Origin: Patescibacteria group bacterium
Lineage (GTDB): Bacteria; Patescibacteriota; JABMPQ01
Assembly (NCBI GenBank): GCA_018818965.1
Contig: JAHJQX010000035.1
Coordinates: forward strand, 1-54,049
Direction: 5' to 3'
Length of the DNA: 54,049 nucleotides
How positions within the stretch are numbered: the first letter of the stretch is position 1; each line of letters begins with the position of its first letter. Of the stretch, positions 43,135 to 51,027 are shown in pieces. The position numbers and the translations under genes were made by a program. The notes under the pieces were generated by a model that was not told the origin of the DNA, did no database searches, and was given only the letters and a program-made list of their open reading frames with translations.

Positions 43135-43536
43135 CTACTCCTGATCTTTTGGCGGCTTCAGAAGTGACCTACTTTCGACAAAGTCAGTGGGCTGAATTGA
43201 GTCTGCTCCGAATCCACCACCGAACCAGAAAACCATGCCAGTTGCGGTAATGCCGACTCGCCGAGACGCTCGGAGCATGCGCTGCGGGAAACCAGGATCT
43301 TCCTTTTTGGCTTGAGCCTCCCTCCCTCGAAAAAGGGTGGCATGTTCAGAAATCTTCTCGACATCGTCCATCAGTGGGTCTTCCAGATCCCCCATAATGA
43401 TCCCCGCATCAGTGCCAAAAAGCATACCATGATATGGGGCAGAGACTTCCGCAGCCCTGGCAATGATCTCCTCCGCCCGTCCAACGTACTCAGGATGATC
43501 ATTGAAAAACCTACGTATATTGTCGATATGAACCAT
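43135..43536 (-). CDS. Hypothetical protein, GC-rich orphan gene
   Basis: The start is fixed by AGGAGGG a few bases before the ATG at 43536; a longer frame to 43581 lacks such a site. The protein has 133 residues: a helical N-terminal half (MVHIDNIRRFFNDHPEYVGRA) with EEIIARAAEVSAPYHGM, then MGDLEDPLMDDVEK, then a basic RMLRASRRVGITATG and an aromatic GMVFWFGGGFG end. I recognise no family. The gene lies between two copies of a tRNA-Asp-derived repeat (43012 and 43706), with its own promoter and terminator. Its codon use is GC-rich relative to the core genes. Confidence 0.7.
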   Translation of the reverse strand: MVHIDNIRRFFNDHPEYVGRAEEIIARAAEVSAPYHGMLFGTDAGIIMGDLEDPLMDDVEKISEHATLFRGREAQAKKEDPGFPQRMLRASRRVGITATGMVFWFGGGFGADSIQPTDFVESRSLLKPPKDQE

Positions 43537-43591
43537 GATTTGTCCCTCCTTCAGGGAATGTGCAATTCCAGTGACATCCAAAAATCTCTAC

Positions 43592-43620
43592 TTTGTAACA
43601 TAATACACAATACATGTCAA
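43592..43620 (-). promoter_or_regulatory. Probable promoter for the GC-rich hypothetical gene
   Basis: On the minus strand TTGACA (43615-43620), a 17-base spacer and TACAAA (43592-43597). It is about 56 bases upstream of the start at 43536. Confidence 0.55.
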
Positions 43621-43682
43621 CACCGCGTAAAACTTCCAAATTCTAACATATTAAAATCTCTCACCATTTCTCCCCAATCCAT

Positions 43683-43707
43683 AGTTCTAAAATCATCCCG
43701 TAGTCCC
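43683..43707. repeat. tRNA 3'-half-like remnant, copy B start
   Basis: This 25-base segment (AGTTCTAAAATCATCCCGTAG, then TCCC) resembles a degenerate tRNA T-loop plus acceptor, and CCGCCAG follows. A close copy (AGTTCTAAAATCGTCCC...) lies at 45497-45521. It continues directly into the repeat at 43706-43806. Confidence 0.6.
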
Positions 43708-43717
43708 CGCCAGTTTT

Positions 43718-43742
43718 AAAAGGCTTAAATAAGCCTTTTTTT
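43718..43742 (+). terminator. Plus-strand terminator within repeat copy B
   Basis: AAAAGGCTT (43718-43726) pairs with AAGCCTTTT (43731-43739), followed by T to 43742. No plus-strand gene ends here, which fits its origin as a copy of the tRNA terminator. Confidence 0.8.
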
Positions 43743-43778
43743 GATGGGGGCGATGAGGCGATTGGACTAGAGAGTAAT

Positions 43779-43806
43779 AAAAAACTGCCTTCTCAAAAAA
43801 TAGCAG
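43779..43806 (-). terminator. Possible minus-strand terminator for the membrane-anchored hypothetical gene
   Basis: On the minus strand CTGC...GCAG with a following T-run (43779-43784). The stem is short, so this is a weaker call than the other terminators of this form. Confidence 0.45.
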
Positions 43807-43814
43807 CTAAAGAA

Positions 43815-44510
43815 CTAATGGCACAATTTCGAAAACCCATAATTGAATGGGTGCTTGTTGCCATATTGTAGATGTAGGCCAGGACCCTTAAGGACATTAC
43901 GATCGGGTAACCTCAAGTCACTCGCACTGGAAGTATTCTCCTGGTATACCAGAAGTCGCTTGACATAGAAATAATTCTCGTGGGTCACCCAGGGGGCGTC
44001 GTTTTTCTTGAGCCTATCGACGGAACGCACTACCCAACTACTTGTGTCCTCGATAACCTCAATTCTTAGCATCTCGACCCTGATGACGTTTTTTTTGCCA
44101 TGGTCGAGATATTCCCTGGTTCTTGTCTTGCCCTGCGAAAGTGATGGCGGCGAGAAAATCCAAACCGATGTACCGTCTTTTTGAACTTTCACGTCCGTCA
44201 CAAGGAGCTTCTGACCCTCGCCAGAATTGAGCGCCCACCACTGGTACGCTCCATAGGCGCCCTCCCCCTTGTGTTCACAGGAAGGTACCGCTATCAGAAC
44301 GGGAGCGCCATCATTTTTTGGCATTTGAAAAATGAGACTACCCTGCCAGTGAGTAACATGTACATCCTCAATCATGTTATACACGCTAGCGCTCCAAACC
44401 TCCTTGGTTATTCTGATGGTCTCCTTCTTCTCCGTTTGGAAAAGTATTGCACAAACGATCAGAGCAACCGCCAATGCAACACCAGCCAGTACTTCCGCTT
44501 TTTTCTTCAT
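43815..44510 (-). CDS. Membrane-anchored hypothetical protein, GC-rich orphan gene
   Basis: 231 residues. The N-terminus (MKKKAEVLAGVALAVALIVC) is a signal-anchor. The rest is extracytoplasmic and beta-rich (WQGSLIFQMPKNDGAPVLIAV, DVKVQKDGTSVWIFSPPS), with no enzyme motif that I recognise. The start is supported by GGAGGGG three or four bases before ATG 44510. It lies between repeat copy B and lexA, and runs opposite to lexA. Codon use is GC-rich. The function is unknown. Confidence 0.7.
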   Translation of the reverse strand: MKKKAEVLAGVALAVALIVCAILFQTEKKETIRITKEVWSASVYNMIEDVHVTHWQGSLIFQMPKNDGAPVLIAVPSCEHKGEGAYGAYQWWALNSGEGQKLLVTDVKVQKDGTSVWIFSPPSLSQGKTRTREYLDHGKKNVIRVEMLRIEVIEDTSSWVVRSVDRLKKNDAPWVTHENYFYVKRLLVYQENTSSASDLRLPDRNVLKGPGLHLQYGNKHPFNYGFSKLCH

Positions 44511-44583
44511 TGTGCCCCTCCATGCAAGTGATTTGTTTTTAAGCTACTTTCCGGATACTGGACATTAAGTCGTAGCATAAATA

Positions 44584-44612
44584 ATAAAAACTGTCTACCC
44601 CAATAAAAGACA
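44584..44612 (-). terminator. Orphan minus-strand terminator-like hairpin
   Basis: On the minus strand TGTCT (complement of 44608-44612) and AGACA (complement of 44592-44596) are followed by GTTTTTATTAT. It sits between divergent genes where no minus-strand gene ends, so it may be a relic of an older cassette. Confidence 0.5.
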
Positions 44613-44659
44613 TAGCTAGCAAGCTATTACCTTTCCCATTTTTTCATTATTGACTTTAC

Positions 44660-44687
44660 TTGACATACATTTTTACTTTAGTATAAT
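44660..44687 (+). promoter_or_regulatory. lexA promoter
   Basis: TTGACA (44660-44665), a 16-base spacer and TATAAT (44682-44687), both consensus hexamers. It is the best promoter in the window. Confidence 0.85.
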
Positions 44688-44710
44688 TTTATATAGCTAG
44701 AATATACTAA
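44678..44710. promoter_or_regulatory. Candidate LexA operator dyad
   Basis: TTAGTATA (44678-44685) and TATACTAA (44703-44710) form a perfect 8-bp inverted repeat, with the first arm over the -10 box and the second about 10 bases before the ATG. A self-repressing LexA would bind here. This is inference from position and symmetry. Confidence 0.5.
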
Positions 44711-44719
44711 TATAAACAC

Positions 44720-45394
44720 ATGAATAAGACCTCTTTAACCAGAAAACAAAAAGTGATCCTTGATTACATTTCAGACTATATTGAGAAAAATAATATGGCT
44801 CCCTTAACCACCGAGATACAGAATGAGTTAAAGTTTAAATCTACTAGATCAGTATTCCAATACTTAGATGTCCTAAAGACAAAAGGATATATAAAAAAAG
44901 ACAACACTCCCAGAAGTATTAAATTAGTTGAAGATTTTAAAGATATAGATGGCCAGACTGAGCTCATTCCCCTACTGGGAACTGCCTCTTGTGGTACGCC
45001 AGCTTTCTTTGCTGATGATAATATTGAGGAGTATCTGCCGGTAGATACAAACCTGCTAGATAACTACAATAAACATAGTTACTTCCTCCTAAAAACTTCT
45101 GGCACCTCAATGAACAAAACAAACATCCATGATAAATCTATCGTGCTGGTAGAAAAGTTGGACGCTTACGAGAGTGGAGATAAGGTCGTAGCTATATTAG
45201 ATGGCCTAGCTACCATTAAAACGTTACATAAAGGCAAGGATGCTTATGTTCTAACTCCAGAATCTAACGACCCTAAGCACAAACCAATCATTGTCAAGAA
45301 TGAGTTTCATATAGCCGGTAAAGTGGTGTGTGAAATTCCTGACATCACTGATGTTAATAATGTTAGATATATTCCATTAAAGAATATGAACTAA
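44720..45394 (+). CDS. lexA: SOS repressor LexA (S24 family)
   Basis: 224 residues. The N-terminal domain (LTRKQKVILDYISDYIEKNN...) is a winged helix for DNA binding. The cleavage site is Cys91-Gly92 (LLGTASCGTPAFF) instead of the usual Ala-Gly; UmuD also uses Cys-Gly. The catalytic Ser130 (SGTSM) and Lys167 (ATIKTL) of the self-cleaving dyad are both present. DNA damage and RecA filaments should trigger autolysis and derepress the regulon. A consensus promoter with an inverted repeat lies just upstream. LexA could also be a prophage-type S24 repressor, but the family order is LexA-like. Confidence 0.9.
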   Translation: MNKTSLTRKQKVILDYISDYIEKNNMAPLTTEIQNELKFKSTRSVFQYLDVLKTKGYIKKDNTPRSIKLVEDFKDIDGQTELIPLLGTASCGTPAFFADDNIEEYLPVDTNLLDNYNKHSYFLLKTSGTSMNKTNIHDKSIVLVEKLDAYESGDKVVAILDGLATIKTLHKGKDAYVLTPESNDPKHKPIIVKNEFHIAGKVVCEIPDITDVNNVRYIPLKNMN

Positions 45395-45496
45395 AAATCA
45401 TAATTCTAATACATATCAATGACCCAAGTCTGCCACTGTAAAACAAGCTTGATTCTGCACCAAAGCCAAATTATCCGCTACTTCTCGCCAATTGAG

Positions 45497-45521
45497 AGTT
45501 CTAAAATCGTCCCATAGCCCC
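45497..45521. repeat. Third copy of the AGTTCTAAAATC repeat
   Basis: AGTTCTAAAATCGTCCCATAG then CCCC, three mismatches from the copy at 43683-43707. Here the CCCGCCAG end and terminator are missing. Confidence 0.6.
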
Positions 45522-45579
45522 TGTTTCGAATTTAACCCTTTGAACATGAGGTCATTTTTTATGAAAATAGCAGTGAATA

Positions 45580-46200
45580 ATGAAGAATAGAATTGTAAAA
45601 TTGATCACCCCCATAAAGTCTAACTGCAATAATTTAATCAACATCTCCAAATCTCGCGTCCCGATTTCAGCAACAACAAAAACGATCTACGATACGGTAG
45701 ATTATTTTGAAAATAATATCTTTCTGAAAGATGAGTTAAAGATAGAGACTAAACCAGTCAGACATAAAACTGATTTAAAAAATATTATAAATTTGCATAA
45801 TGATGATGGAATCAAAGATGTGGCGCAAATCAAAAGGATGGTTCAAAAGATAGAATTCGGAAATGATATCCTACATAATAATAAAATGCCTAATATTAAA
45901 TTAGTTAAAACCGCCGCCGCCGAATGGGTTTTATTTGACGGGCACCATTCTCTGCTGGCCTACATGCTGGCTGGTAAGAAATATCTTCATGAGGTGCCTC
46001 AGCTAGTTGTTTTAGATGAAGAAAAAGGCTATGTCTCAGCTGAAGAAATTCTGGTATTTTTTGGAGAACATTCTAAAAAACTAAAAGGTTCGGCCTGGAG
46101 AAAAAAAGTGGTCAACTGGCAAGCAACCAAAGAAAAACAGCTTGGCCAACGCATTCAGGCCAATATGGGCGAGCTTTTAAAATCTATTATTTTTTTCTAA
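45580..46200 (+). CDS. ParB/sulfiredoxin-like nuclease-fold protein
   Basis: 206 residues. GHHSLLAYMLAG in the middle (about residues 127-138) matches the GHHR-type box of the ParB/Srx fold, preceded by KMPNIKLVKTAAAEWVLFD. The N-terminal ~95 residues are not recognised, and the C-terminal end is helical and basic (KKLKGSAWRKKVV). There is no helix-turn-helix, so it is not a chromosome-partition ParB. ParB/Srx-fold proteins include nucleases and nucleotide-binding enzymes. It overlaps the convergent glycosyltransferase gene by 24 bases at the 3' end. It probably belongs to the accessory island. Confidence 0.7.
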   Translation: MKNRIVKLITPIKSNCNNLINISKSRVPISATTKTIYDTVDYFENNIFLKDELKIETKPVRHKTDLKNIINLHNDDGIKDVAQIKRMVQKIEFGNDILHNNKMPNIKLVKTAAAEWVLFDGHHSLLAYMLAGKKYLHEVPQLVVLDEEKGYVSAEEILVFFGEHSKKLKGSAWRKKVVNWQATKEKQLGQRIQANMGELLKSIIFF

Positions 46201-48387
46201 GCTCAGCCTAGCCAGTAGATAGGATATGGTAGATTCTGCTCCCTGGTTTAGATTTATCGAAGATTTGCCAAGTCCGTCATGACAACCACCAGTTGCCTCA
46301 TCGTAGATTACCTGGCTTAGTGAATTTTTACCCATAAACCACTGGAAGGCTGTATTAGCCTTTTCCAGATAGCTCTCGTCTTTCGTTATTTGATACGCTA
46401 AAACAAGTGTTTGCACCATAGAAGCTACGTCTACAGGCTGCTGATCAAACCGTGCTTTCTGGCCATTCTGGAAATACCAACCATCATGTCCGACTGGAGC
46501 AAACATTTCAGCTTGGAAGGTGACCGAAGATAAAAAATCCAAGGTTGACTTTGCAATTTTAAGGTATTTTTCATCCCGAGTAGCCAGATATGAATAAAAC
46601 AGTGCTTCCGGCAATTTACTATTTGAATAGGTAAGATGTCGTTCAAACCACTGCCAGTTATCGCTAGAATGTTTTTTGTATAATGACACTAAATGATTGG
46701 CGAGCCTCCTCAGCTTGTCAATATTTTTGGCTGTGGGTCGCGCAGTGTTATAAAAATATAATCCCAAAATTATGAAAGAAACCGCCCGGGGATATTTAAT
46801 ATTACTTATCACCGTTAACGCCTGGAGAAAAATATTTTCTGCTTCGTTTTTTATTGCTTTGGGAATCGAACCGATAGAAATGAGATATCCTAAAGACCAA
46901 ATTGCCCGACCGTGAGGATCGTGAATCCAATTAGCTAAGTTTATTTTTCTGGCGTAGTCGACATAATTATATAATCTGCCATTTTTCTGCTGAACATAAG
47001 CGATAAAATTTAGATATTTTTTTATCGAGCTTAATTTAGAACTATCCTTAAACTGGTTAAAATAACGACAACAAACAACTAACGCTCTAGCATTATCATC
47101 AAGCGTGTATCCAGTTGATTTATCCGGAACGAGGCCATTAGCAAACTGGATAACGCCAAATTCATCCGTAAGCTTTGTGAGATGAGTTAACTTCACTTTC
47201 TGGAGTATTGTTTCATGCTTCTTTGAAATTACAACGTACTTGTTAAAAAGCTTTCTATAAGCAAGAGCAACATTGGGCCAAGTCATAAACCTGGTATAGG
47301 CGTAGGTGTTTTTCTCCATGCTTTCTTTCAAGCGAGGGTTTGATAATAAATTGATAATCGCGTCAGAAAATGACTGGGGATTTTTAAATTCAACAATTAT
47401 CCCTCTATCTGATTTAACTACGTCAATGGCGTGAAGGGATGGTGTTGAAATGACTACTCGACCACAGCCCATAGCATAAGCTAAAGTGCCGCTGGTTATC
47501 TGGTTGGGATCAAGTCCGGAAGAAATATATATATCGGCCGCTTGCAGATAACTTATTACTTCTTTTAATTTAAGGTATTTATTATAAAATTTTACATTAT
47601 TTTGTAGGCCCAACTTTTTGACTTTATCCTCTAAATAATTCCGATACTTCTCCCCTTCTTTTTTTCTGACGACGGGGTGTGTTTCCCCGACAATCAGATA
47701 TAGGACATCGGGGAATTTCTTAATAACTTCGGGTAGAGCCTCAATAACATATTCATAGCCTTTGCCTGGATTCATCAAACCAAATGACAAGAGTACGATT
47801 TTTTCTTTTAAACCCATTCTGGATTTTTCTTTTTTGCTTTTAGCAAACGGAACCGGGGGCATTCCATGAGGAATAACTGCAATGTCGGTCTTTATTTTAT
47901 ATTCGTTTCTGAGAATCTCAACTGCTTTGTTCGTCATTACGATCAAGCACGCCGACTTGTTCGCTAGATCCTGCACAATTTTTTTTAATTTATCATTAGG
48001 ATTTGGCAAAACTGTATGGAAAGTGATTATGGCTGGTTTTTTTATTATTTCTAGAAAAGGAATTAAATAATTCCCAAAACTCCCGCCAAATATACCAAAT
48101 TCATGCTGAATATTAATAAGTTTAATGGCTTTTATTTTATTAATTTGCTTGGCAGTATTGATATATTCCTGAATATCAGTATCACTTATTTGCAAAATAA
48201 CTTCTTTAGGATAATTATAGATATTTGTCACGTCATTGTTCATCGCCAGAATTTTGGATTTACTCAAAGGTGATAAATTCTTATCCATCACTTTGATCAA
48301 ATCTCTGGTATAGGTGGCAATACCACATTCTCGGGGTGGAAAGGTCGCCAGATACAGTACCCAGGAAGTTTTTTCACTATCTTTCAT
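46177..48387 (-). CDS. GT4 glycosyltransferase fused to an alpha-toroid domain
   Basis: 736 residues in two parts. Residues 1-~390 are a GT-B family-4 transferase: FPPRECGIATYTRDLI donor/acceptor loop, VIPHGMPPVP, LLSFGLMNPGKGYEYVIEAL, and the end SGLDPNQITSGTLAYAMGCG. Residues ~400-736 contain LDDNARALVVCCRYF, NYVDYARKINLANWIHDPHGRAIWSLG and DQQPVDVASMVQTL, an (alpha/alpha)6-toroid typical of sugar-processing enzymes. The fusion suggests a sugar transferred by one domain is processed by the other. A GH130 gene precedes it by 30 bases on the same strand. Mannose-containing glycans are the likely field, from the GH130 link. Confidence 0.87.
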   Translation of the reverse strand: MKDSEKTSWVLYLATFPPRECGIATYTRDLIKVMDKNLSPLSKSKILAMNNDVTNIYNYPKEVILQISDTDIQEYINTAKQINKIKAIKLINIQHEFGIFGGSFGNYLIPFLEIIKKPAIITFHTVLPNPNDKLKKIVQDLANKSACLIVMTNKAVEILRNEYKIKTDIAVIPHGMPPVPFAKSKKEKSRMGLKEKIVLLSFGLMNPGKGYEYVIEALPEVIKKFPDVLYLIVGETHPVVRKKEGEKYRNYLEDKVKKLGLQNNVKFYNKYLKLKEVISYLQAADIYISSGLDPNQITSGTLAYAMGCGRVVISTPSLHAIDVVKSDRGIIVEFKNPQSFSDAIINLLSNPRLKESMEKNTYAYTRFMTWPNVALAYRKLFNKYVVISKKHETILQKVKLTHLTKLTDEFGVIQFANGLVPDKSTGYTLDDNARALVVCCRYFNQFKDSSKLSSIKKYLNFIAYVQQKNGRLYNYVDYARKINLANWIHDPHGRAIWSLGYLISIGSIPKAIKNEAENIFLQALTVISNIKYPRAVSFIILGLYFYNTARPTAKNIDKLRRLANHLVSLYKKHSSDNWQWFERHLTYSNSKLPEALFYSYLATRDEKYLKIAKSTLDFLSSVTFQAEMFAPVGHDGWYFQNGQKARFDQQPVDVASMVQTLVLAYQITKDESYLEKANTAFQWFMGKNSLSQVIYDEATGGCHDGLGKSSINLNQGAESTISYLLARLSLEKNNRF

Positions 48388-48417
48388 ATTATTGTTAGCA
48401 AAAGTCCTAGTAATTTG

Positions 48418-49455
48418 TTAATTTTTTGATTTTGCTTCGTTTAATAATTCAGCCAACAATTCATTAATATCAAGAGACGCTACCGCGATGCGTTTGTCGG
48501 CAGCACCATAATAGATATATAGTCTATTCCCAAATTGAGCTGTTCCAGTAGGAAAGACAACATTATCAACATCTCCTTTTAGCTCCCATTCCTCTTCCGG
48601 CGAGAAAAGAGGTTCGCGAAGATGCCCGATGACTTTACCTGGATCTTCTTTGTCTAAAAGGGCTGCTCCGGCTCGATAGATCTTACCACTATTTGAATCT
48701 TCAACAGCATGGTAAATAAGCAACCAGCCCTTATCTGTTTCCAGCGGGGGACATCCTCCGCCAATATTCCTCGATTCGAACCAATATTTTGATTCTAAAA
48801 CTACATAATCGGAGAGTTTTTTCAGATAGTTCAGCCAGTATTCAGTGTTTAATTCGGCAAAGTCATTAAAATAGGCTATTTGGATGTCTGGCAAGATCCG
48901 ATGGATCAAAGCGAATTTTCCTTTTATTTTCTGGGGGAATATAAAATGATCTTTTTCCCAGAGGAGAACGCCTTTTCCGACAACATCTTCATAGTATGAC
49001 TTAAAGAAAAAATACCTGTCCTTCAATTTTGACTTTACTTCGTGGAATTTTTCTTCCGCCAAGTCATAGGATATTTGAGGAGTTATTATTCCCCTTTTTT
49101 CAAATTTTTTTAAGTCTTGACTGGTAGCCAGAGCACCAAGGGCATTTTTTCCGTCGTAAGCAACGTAAAACAGGTAATATATCCCATCTAAAAAAACTAT
49201 TCTGGGGTCTTCGGTGCCCCTTTTTTCATAATCAAATTCGGGGAATAGAACTGGTTTCTGGTATCTTTTAACAACCTTTAGCGGACCAGCTAACTCACAA
49301 TGACCGATGCTGGAATGATTTCCTTGTCCGACTGCCCGATAAAACATCCGGATTGTTTTCCCTTCCTGAACACAAGCTGGATTCAAAACGGCTTGATTTT
49401 CAAATTCCGATTCGGTCGCCTCAAGAATAACACCTTCTTTTTTTACAAACACCAT
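48418..49455 (-). CDS. GH130 beta-mannoside phosphorylase/hydrolase-like
   Basis: 345 residues of a five-bladed beta-propeller. EDPRIVFLDGIYYLFYVAYDGKNALGALATS carries the acidic residue and conserved blade motif of GH130, and FESRNIGGGCPPLETDKGWLLIYHAV with GAALLDKEDP matches the C-terminal half. The family phosphorolyses beta-1,4-mannosides (mannosyl-glucose, mannobiose) or hydrolyses beta-1,2-mannosides. Which one applies is not clear. It lies 30 bases upstream of the GT4 fusion in the same direction, so both genes are co-transcribed. Confidence 0.9.
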   Translation of the reverse strand: MVFVKKEGVILEATESEFENQAVLNPACVQEGKTIRMFYRAVGQGNHSSIGHCELAGPLKVVKRYQKPVLFPEFDYEKRGTEDPRIVFLDGIYYLFYVAYDGKNALGALATSQDLKKFEKRGIITPQISYDLAEEKFHEVKSKLKDRYFFFKSYYEDVVGKGVLLWEKDHFIFPQKIKGKFALIHRILPDIQIAYFNDFAELNTEYWLNYLKKLSDYVVLESKYWFESRNIGGGCPPLETDKGWLLIYHAVEDSNSGKIYRAGAALLDKEDPGKVIGHLREPLFSPEEEWELKGDVDNVVFPTGTAQFGNRLYIYYGAADKRIAVASLDINELLAELLNEAKSKN

Positions 49456-49616
49456 TTATTTATTTTATTAGCTTTTTTTACTAAAGCTTTTCAATAGTAT
49501 GTTCTGCGCAAACTTAATACCTTCTCATCCTAACAAACAACAACACTATTTCCAATCTATAATGAATGGTCTAAGTTCATGCTATTTCAAGCCAGTACAC
49601 TGTTATATAACAGAAA

Positions 49617-49660
49617 ACAAAAAACTGCCTACTCTCTCTAATTCAAGACTAATTAGCAGT
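49617..49660 (-). terminator. Minus-strand terminator for the ATP-grasp gene
   Basis: On the minus strand ACTGC (complement of 49656-49660) pairs with GCAGT (complement of 49624-49628), with a following T-run (49617-49624). The loop is long. Confidence 0.6.
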
Positions 49661-49671
49661 TCTAACAATGT

Positions 49672-50868
49672 CTACCGGGGAGAAACAGTAATTGGCGAAG
49701 GGGTTTCGAGCCCAAAATCAAAATTGGGAATCATCGTTGCCGGTTTATCTGATTCCTGGCTTAAATAAATTGATTTTAATTCATCAACAATAATATTTAT
49801 CAGTTCTTTTGATTTACGCTCATTTATCTTTTTACTATGATCCCAATCTATTCCCGGGTTGGAATTCCCTTCTAGAAAATATAAATTTCCGTTATTGCTG
49901 CGAATAAAATCCAAAGAATACAGAGAATGTTCTAAATCCAACTTTGTGCCTAATTTTTTAATTATTTTTTTGGTCATAGCCCGAACATCTTCGGGTATTG
50001 TTTTCCTCTTCATATAGACCAAGTTTCCCCCTTGATGTTCATTGCATTTATATTCCCCTTTTTTCGCGATTCTTATATAGGTCTGGATGATTTTATTGTT
50101 CAGAATTATAACTCGTAAATCAATGAATCCCTGATATTTGCCAAAAACAAATCCCCGATTGCAATTAATAAACGGCTGAAGGATATAAGATAATATTTCT
50201 TTTACTTTTCTATCTGACCGGTAATGCTGCGCGATTACTTTTGAACCAGATTTGGCAAAATCCACTTTATATATTTTATAGCCACCCACCCCTGTTTTAT
50301 CTTTTACTATATGGCAATCGTGAAAATCAACTCCGTTTCTATGACTTTTAAATAACTTATCCAATTCACTCTTCGCCAAAACTATTTTTCGTTTTAAGGG
50401 GCTATTTATTTCAACTGAGGGTATAGCAAATTCTTTAAAACGTTTGTAGGTGTTTAATTTATTCTGAAAAATATCTTTTATTTTTCTATTACTGAACATA
50501 TAAACGGACTCATCAGCCGTAAGCAACCTCAATTTATTTTTTTGCTTGCTAGAAGAAGGAGTAAATTTATCGAATAGAACTTGAGAATGCGCCTGGCCAT
50601 AATTTCTGATCCATTTTTTATCATACGTCCAAAAACCTTCAAAAAAACCTGGTCCAATAATATCTTTAGACGATACAAAGGCAGCCTCGAGACCTATTTT
50701 TTGGCAGCGTGACAAAAAATAACGATAACTATCGTTGTAACCTTCATGCCTGCCCTTAGATGAAAACGGGGTATTTTCTCCATATTTCTCATCATTGGGG
50801 CTATTGGCGACCAATTCTGAGTAGACGACGATTACATCAAAAGCTTTTATTTCTCTATCCATATTCAT
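49672..50868 (-). CDS. ATP-grasp family ligase
   Basis: 398 residues. The ATP-grasp core is about residues 180-360: KDKTGVGGYKIYKV (ATP-binding loop), ILQPFINCNRGF, DLRVIILNNKIIQTYIR, then DFIRSNNGNLYFLEGNSNPGID with the metal-binding Glu and Asn. The N-terminal ~170 residues hold a Rossmann-like start (FDVIVVYSEL) and no domain that I can name. RimK-like or peptide/sugar ligases are likely relatives. It is the next minus-strand gene upstream of GH130 but separated from it by its own terminator. The substrate is unknown. Confidence 0.82.
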   Translation of the reverse strand: MNMDREIKAFDVIVVYSELVANSPNDEKYGENTPFSSKGRHEGYNDSYRYFLSRCQKIGLEAAFVSSKDIIGPGFFEGFWTYDKKWIRNYGQAHSQVLFDKFTPSSSKQKNKLRLLTADESVYMFSNRKIKDIFQNKLNTYKRFKEFAIPSVEINSPLKRKIVLAKSELDKLFKSHRNGVDFHDCHIVKDKTGVGGYKIYKVDFAKSGSKVIAQHYRSDRKVKEILSYILQPFINCNRGFVFGKYQGFIDLRVIILNNKIIQTYIRIAKKGEYKCNEHQGGNLVYMKRKTIPEDVRAMTKKIIKKLGTKLDLEHSLYSLDFIRSNNGNLYFLEGNSNPGIDWDHSKKINERKSKELINIIVDELKSIYLSQESDKPATMIPNFDFGLETPSPITVSPR

Positions 50869-50978
50869 CTTGATCTATATACTAGTAATTACAGACAATT
50901 CATTATAACTGAAATTGCCCTTAAAGTAAACCATAAATCAAAAAGGCCGAATATATGATTGGTAATTTGTTGGAGTAA

Positions 50979-51009
50979 CAAAAAACTGCCTATTTTGAAA
51001 AACGGCAGT
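50979..51009 (-). terminator. Minus-strand terminator for the Nudix gene
   Basis: On the minus strand ACTGCC (complement of 51004-51009) and GGCAGT (complement of 50985-50990) form a 6-bp stem with a 13-base loop, followed by a T-run. Confidence 0.85.
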
Positions 51010-51027
51010 CTAACGCGAAAATAAGCA

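Larger units (their letters stand above)
43706..43806. repeat. tRNA-Asp 3' end/terminator repeat, copy B
   Basis: Aligned with copy A: CCCGCCAG, TTAAAAGGCTT....AAGCCTTTTTT, GGGGCGATGAGG, GGACT, and TAAAAAACTGCC. It is diverged but collinear over about 100 bases. It also contains a plus-strand terminator (43718-43742) and a weak minus-strand stem, CTGC/GCAG (43785-43806). Confidence 0.7.
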
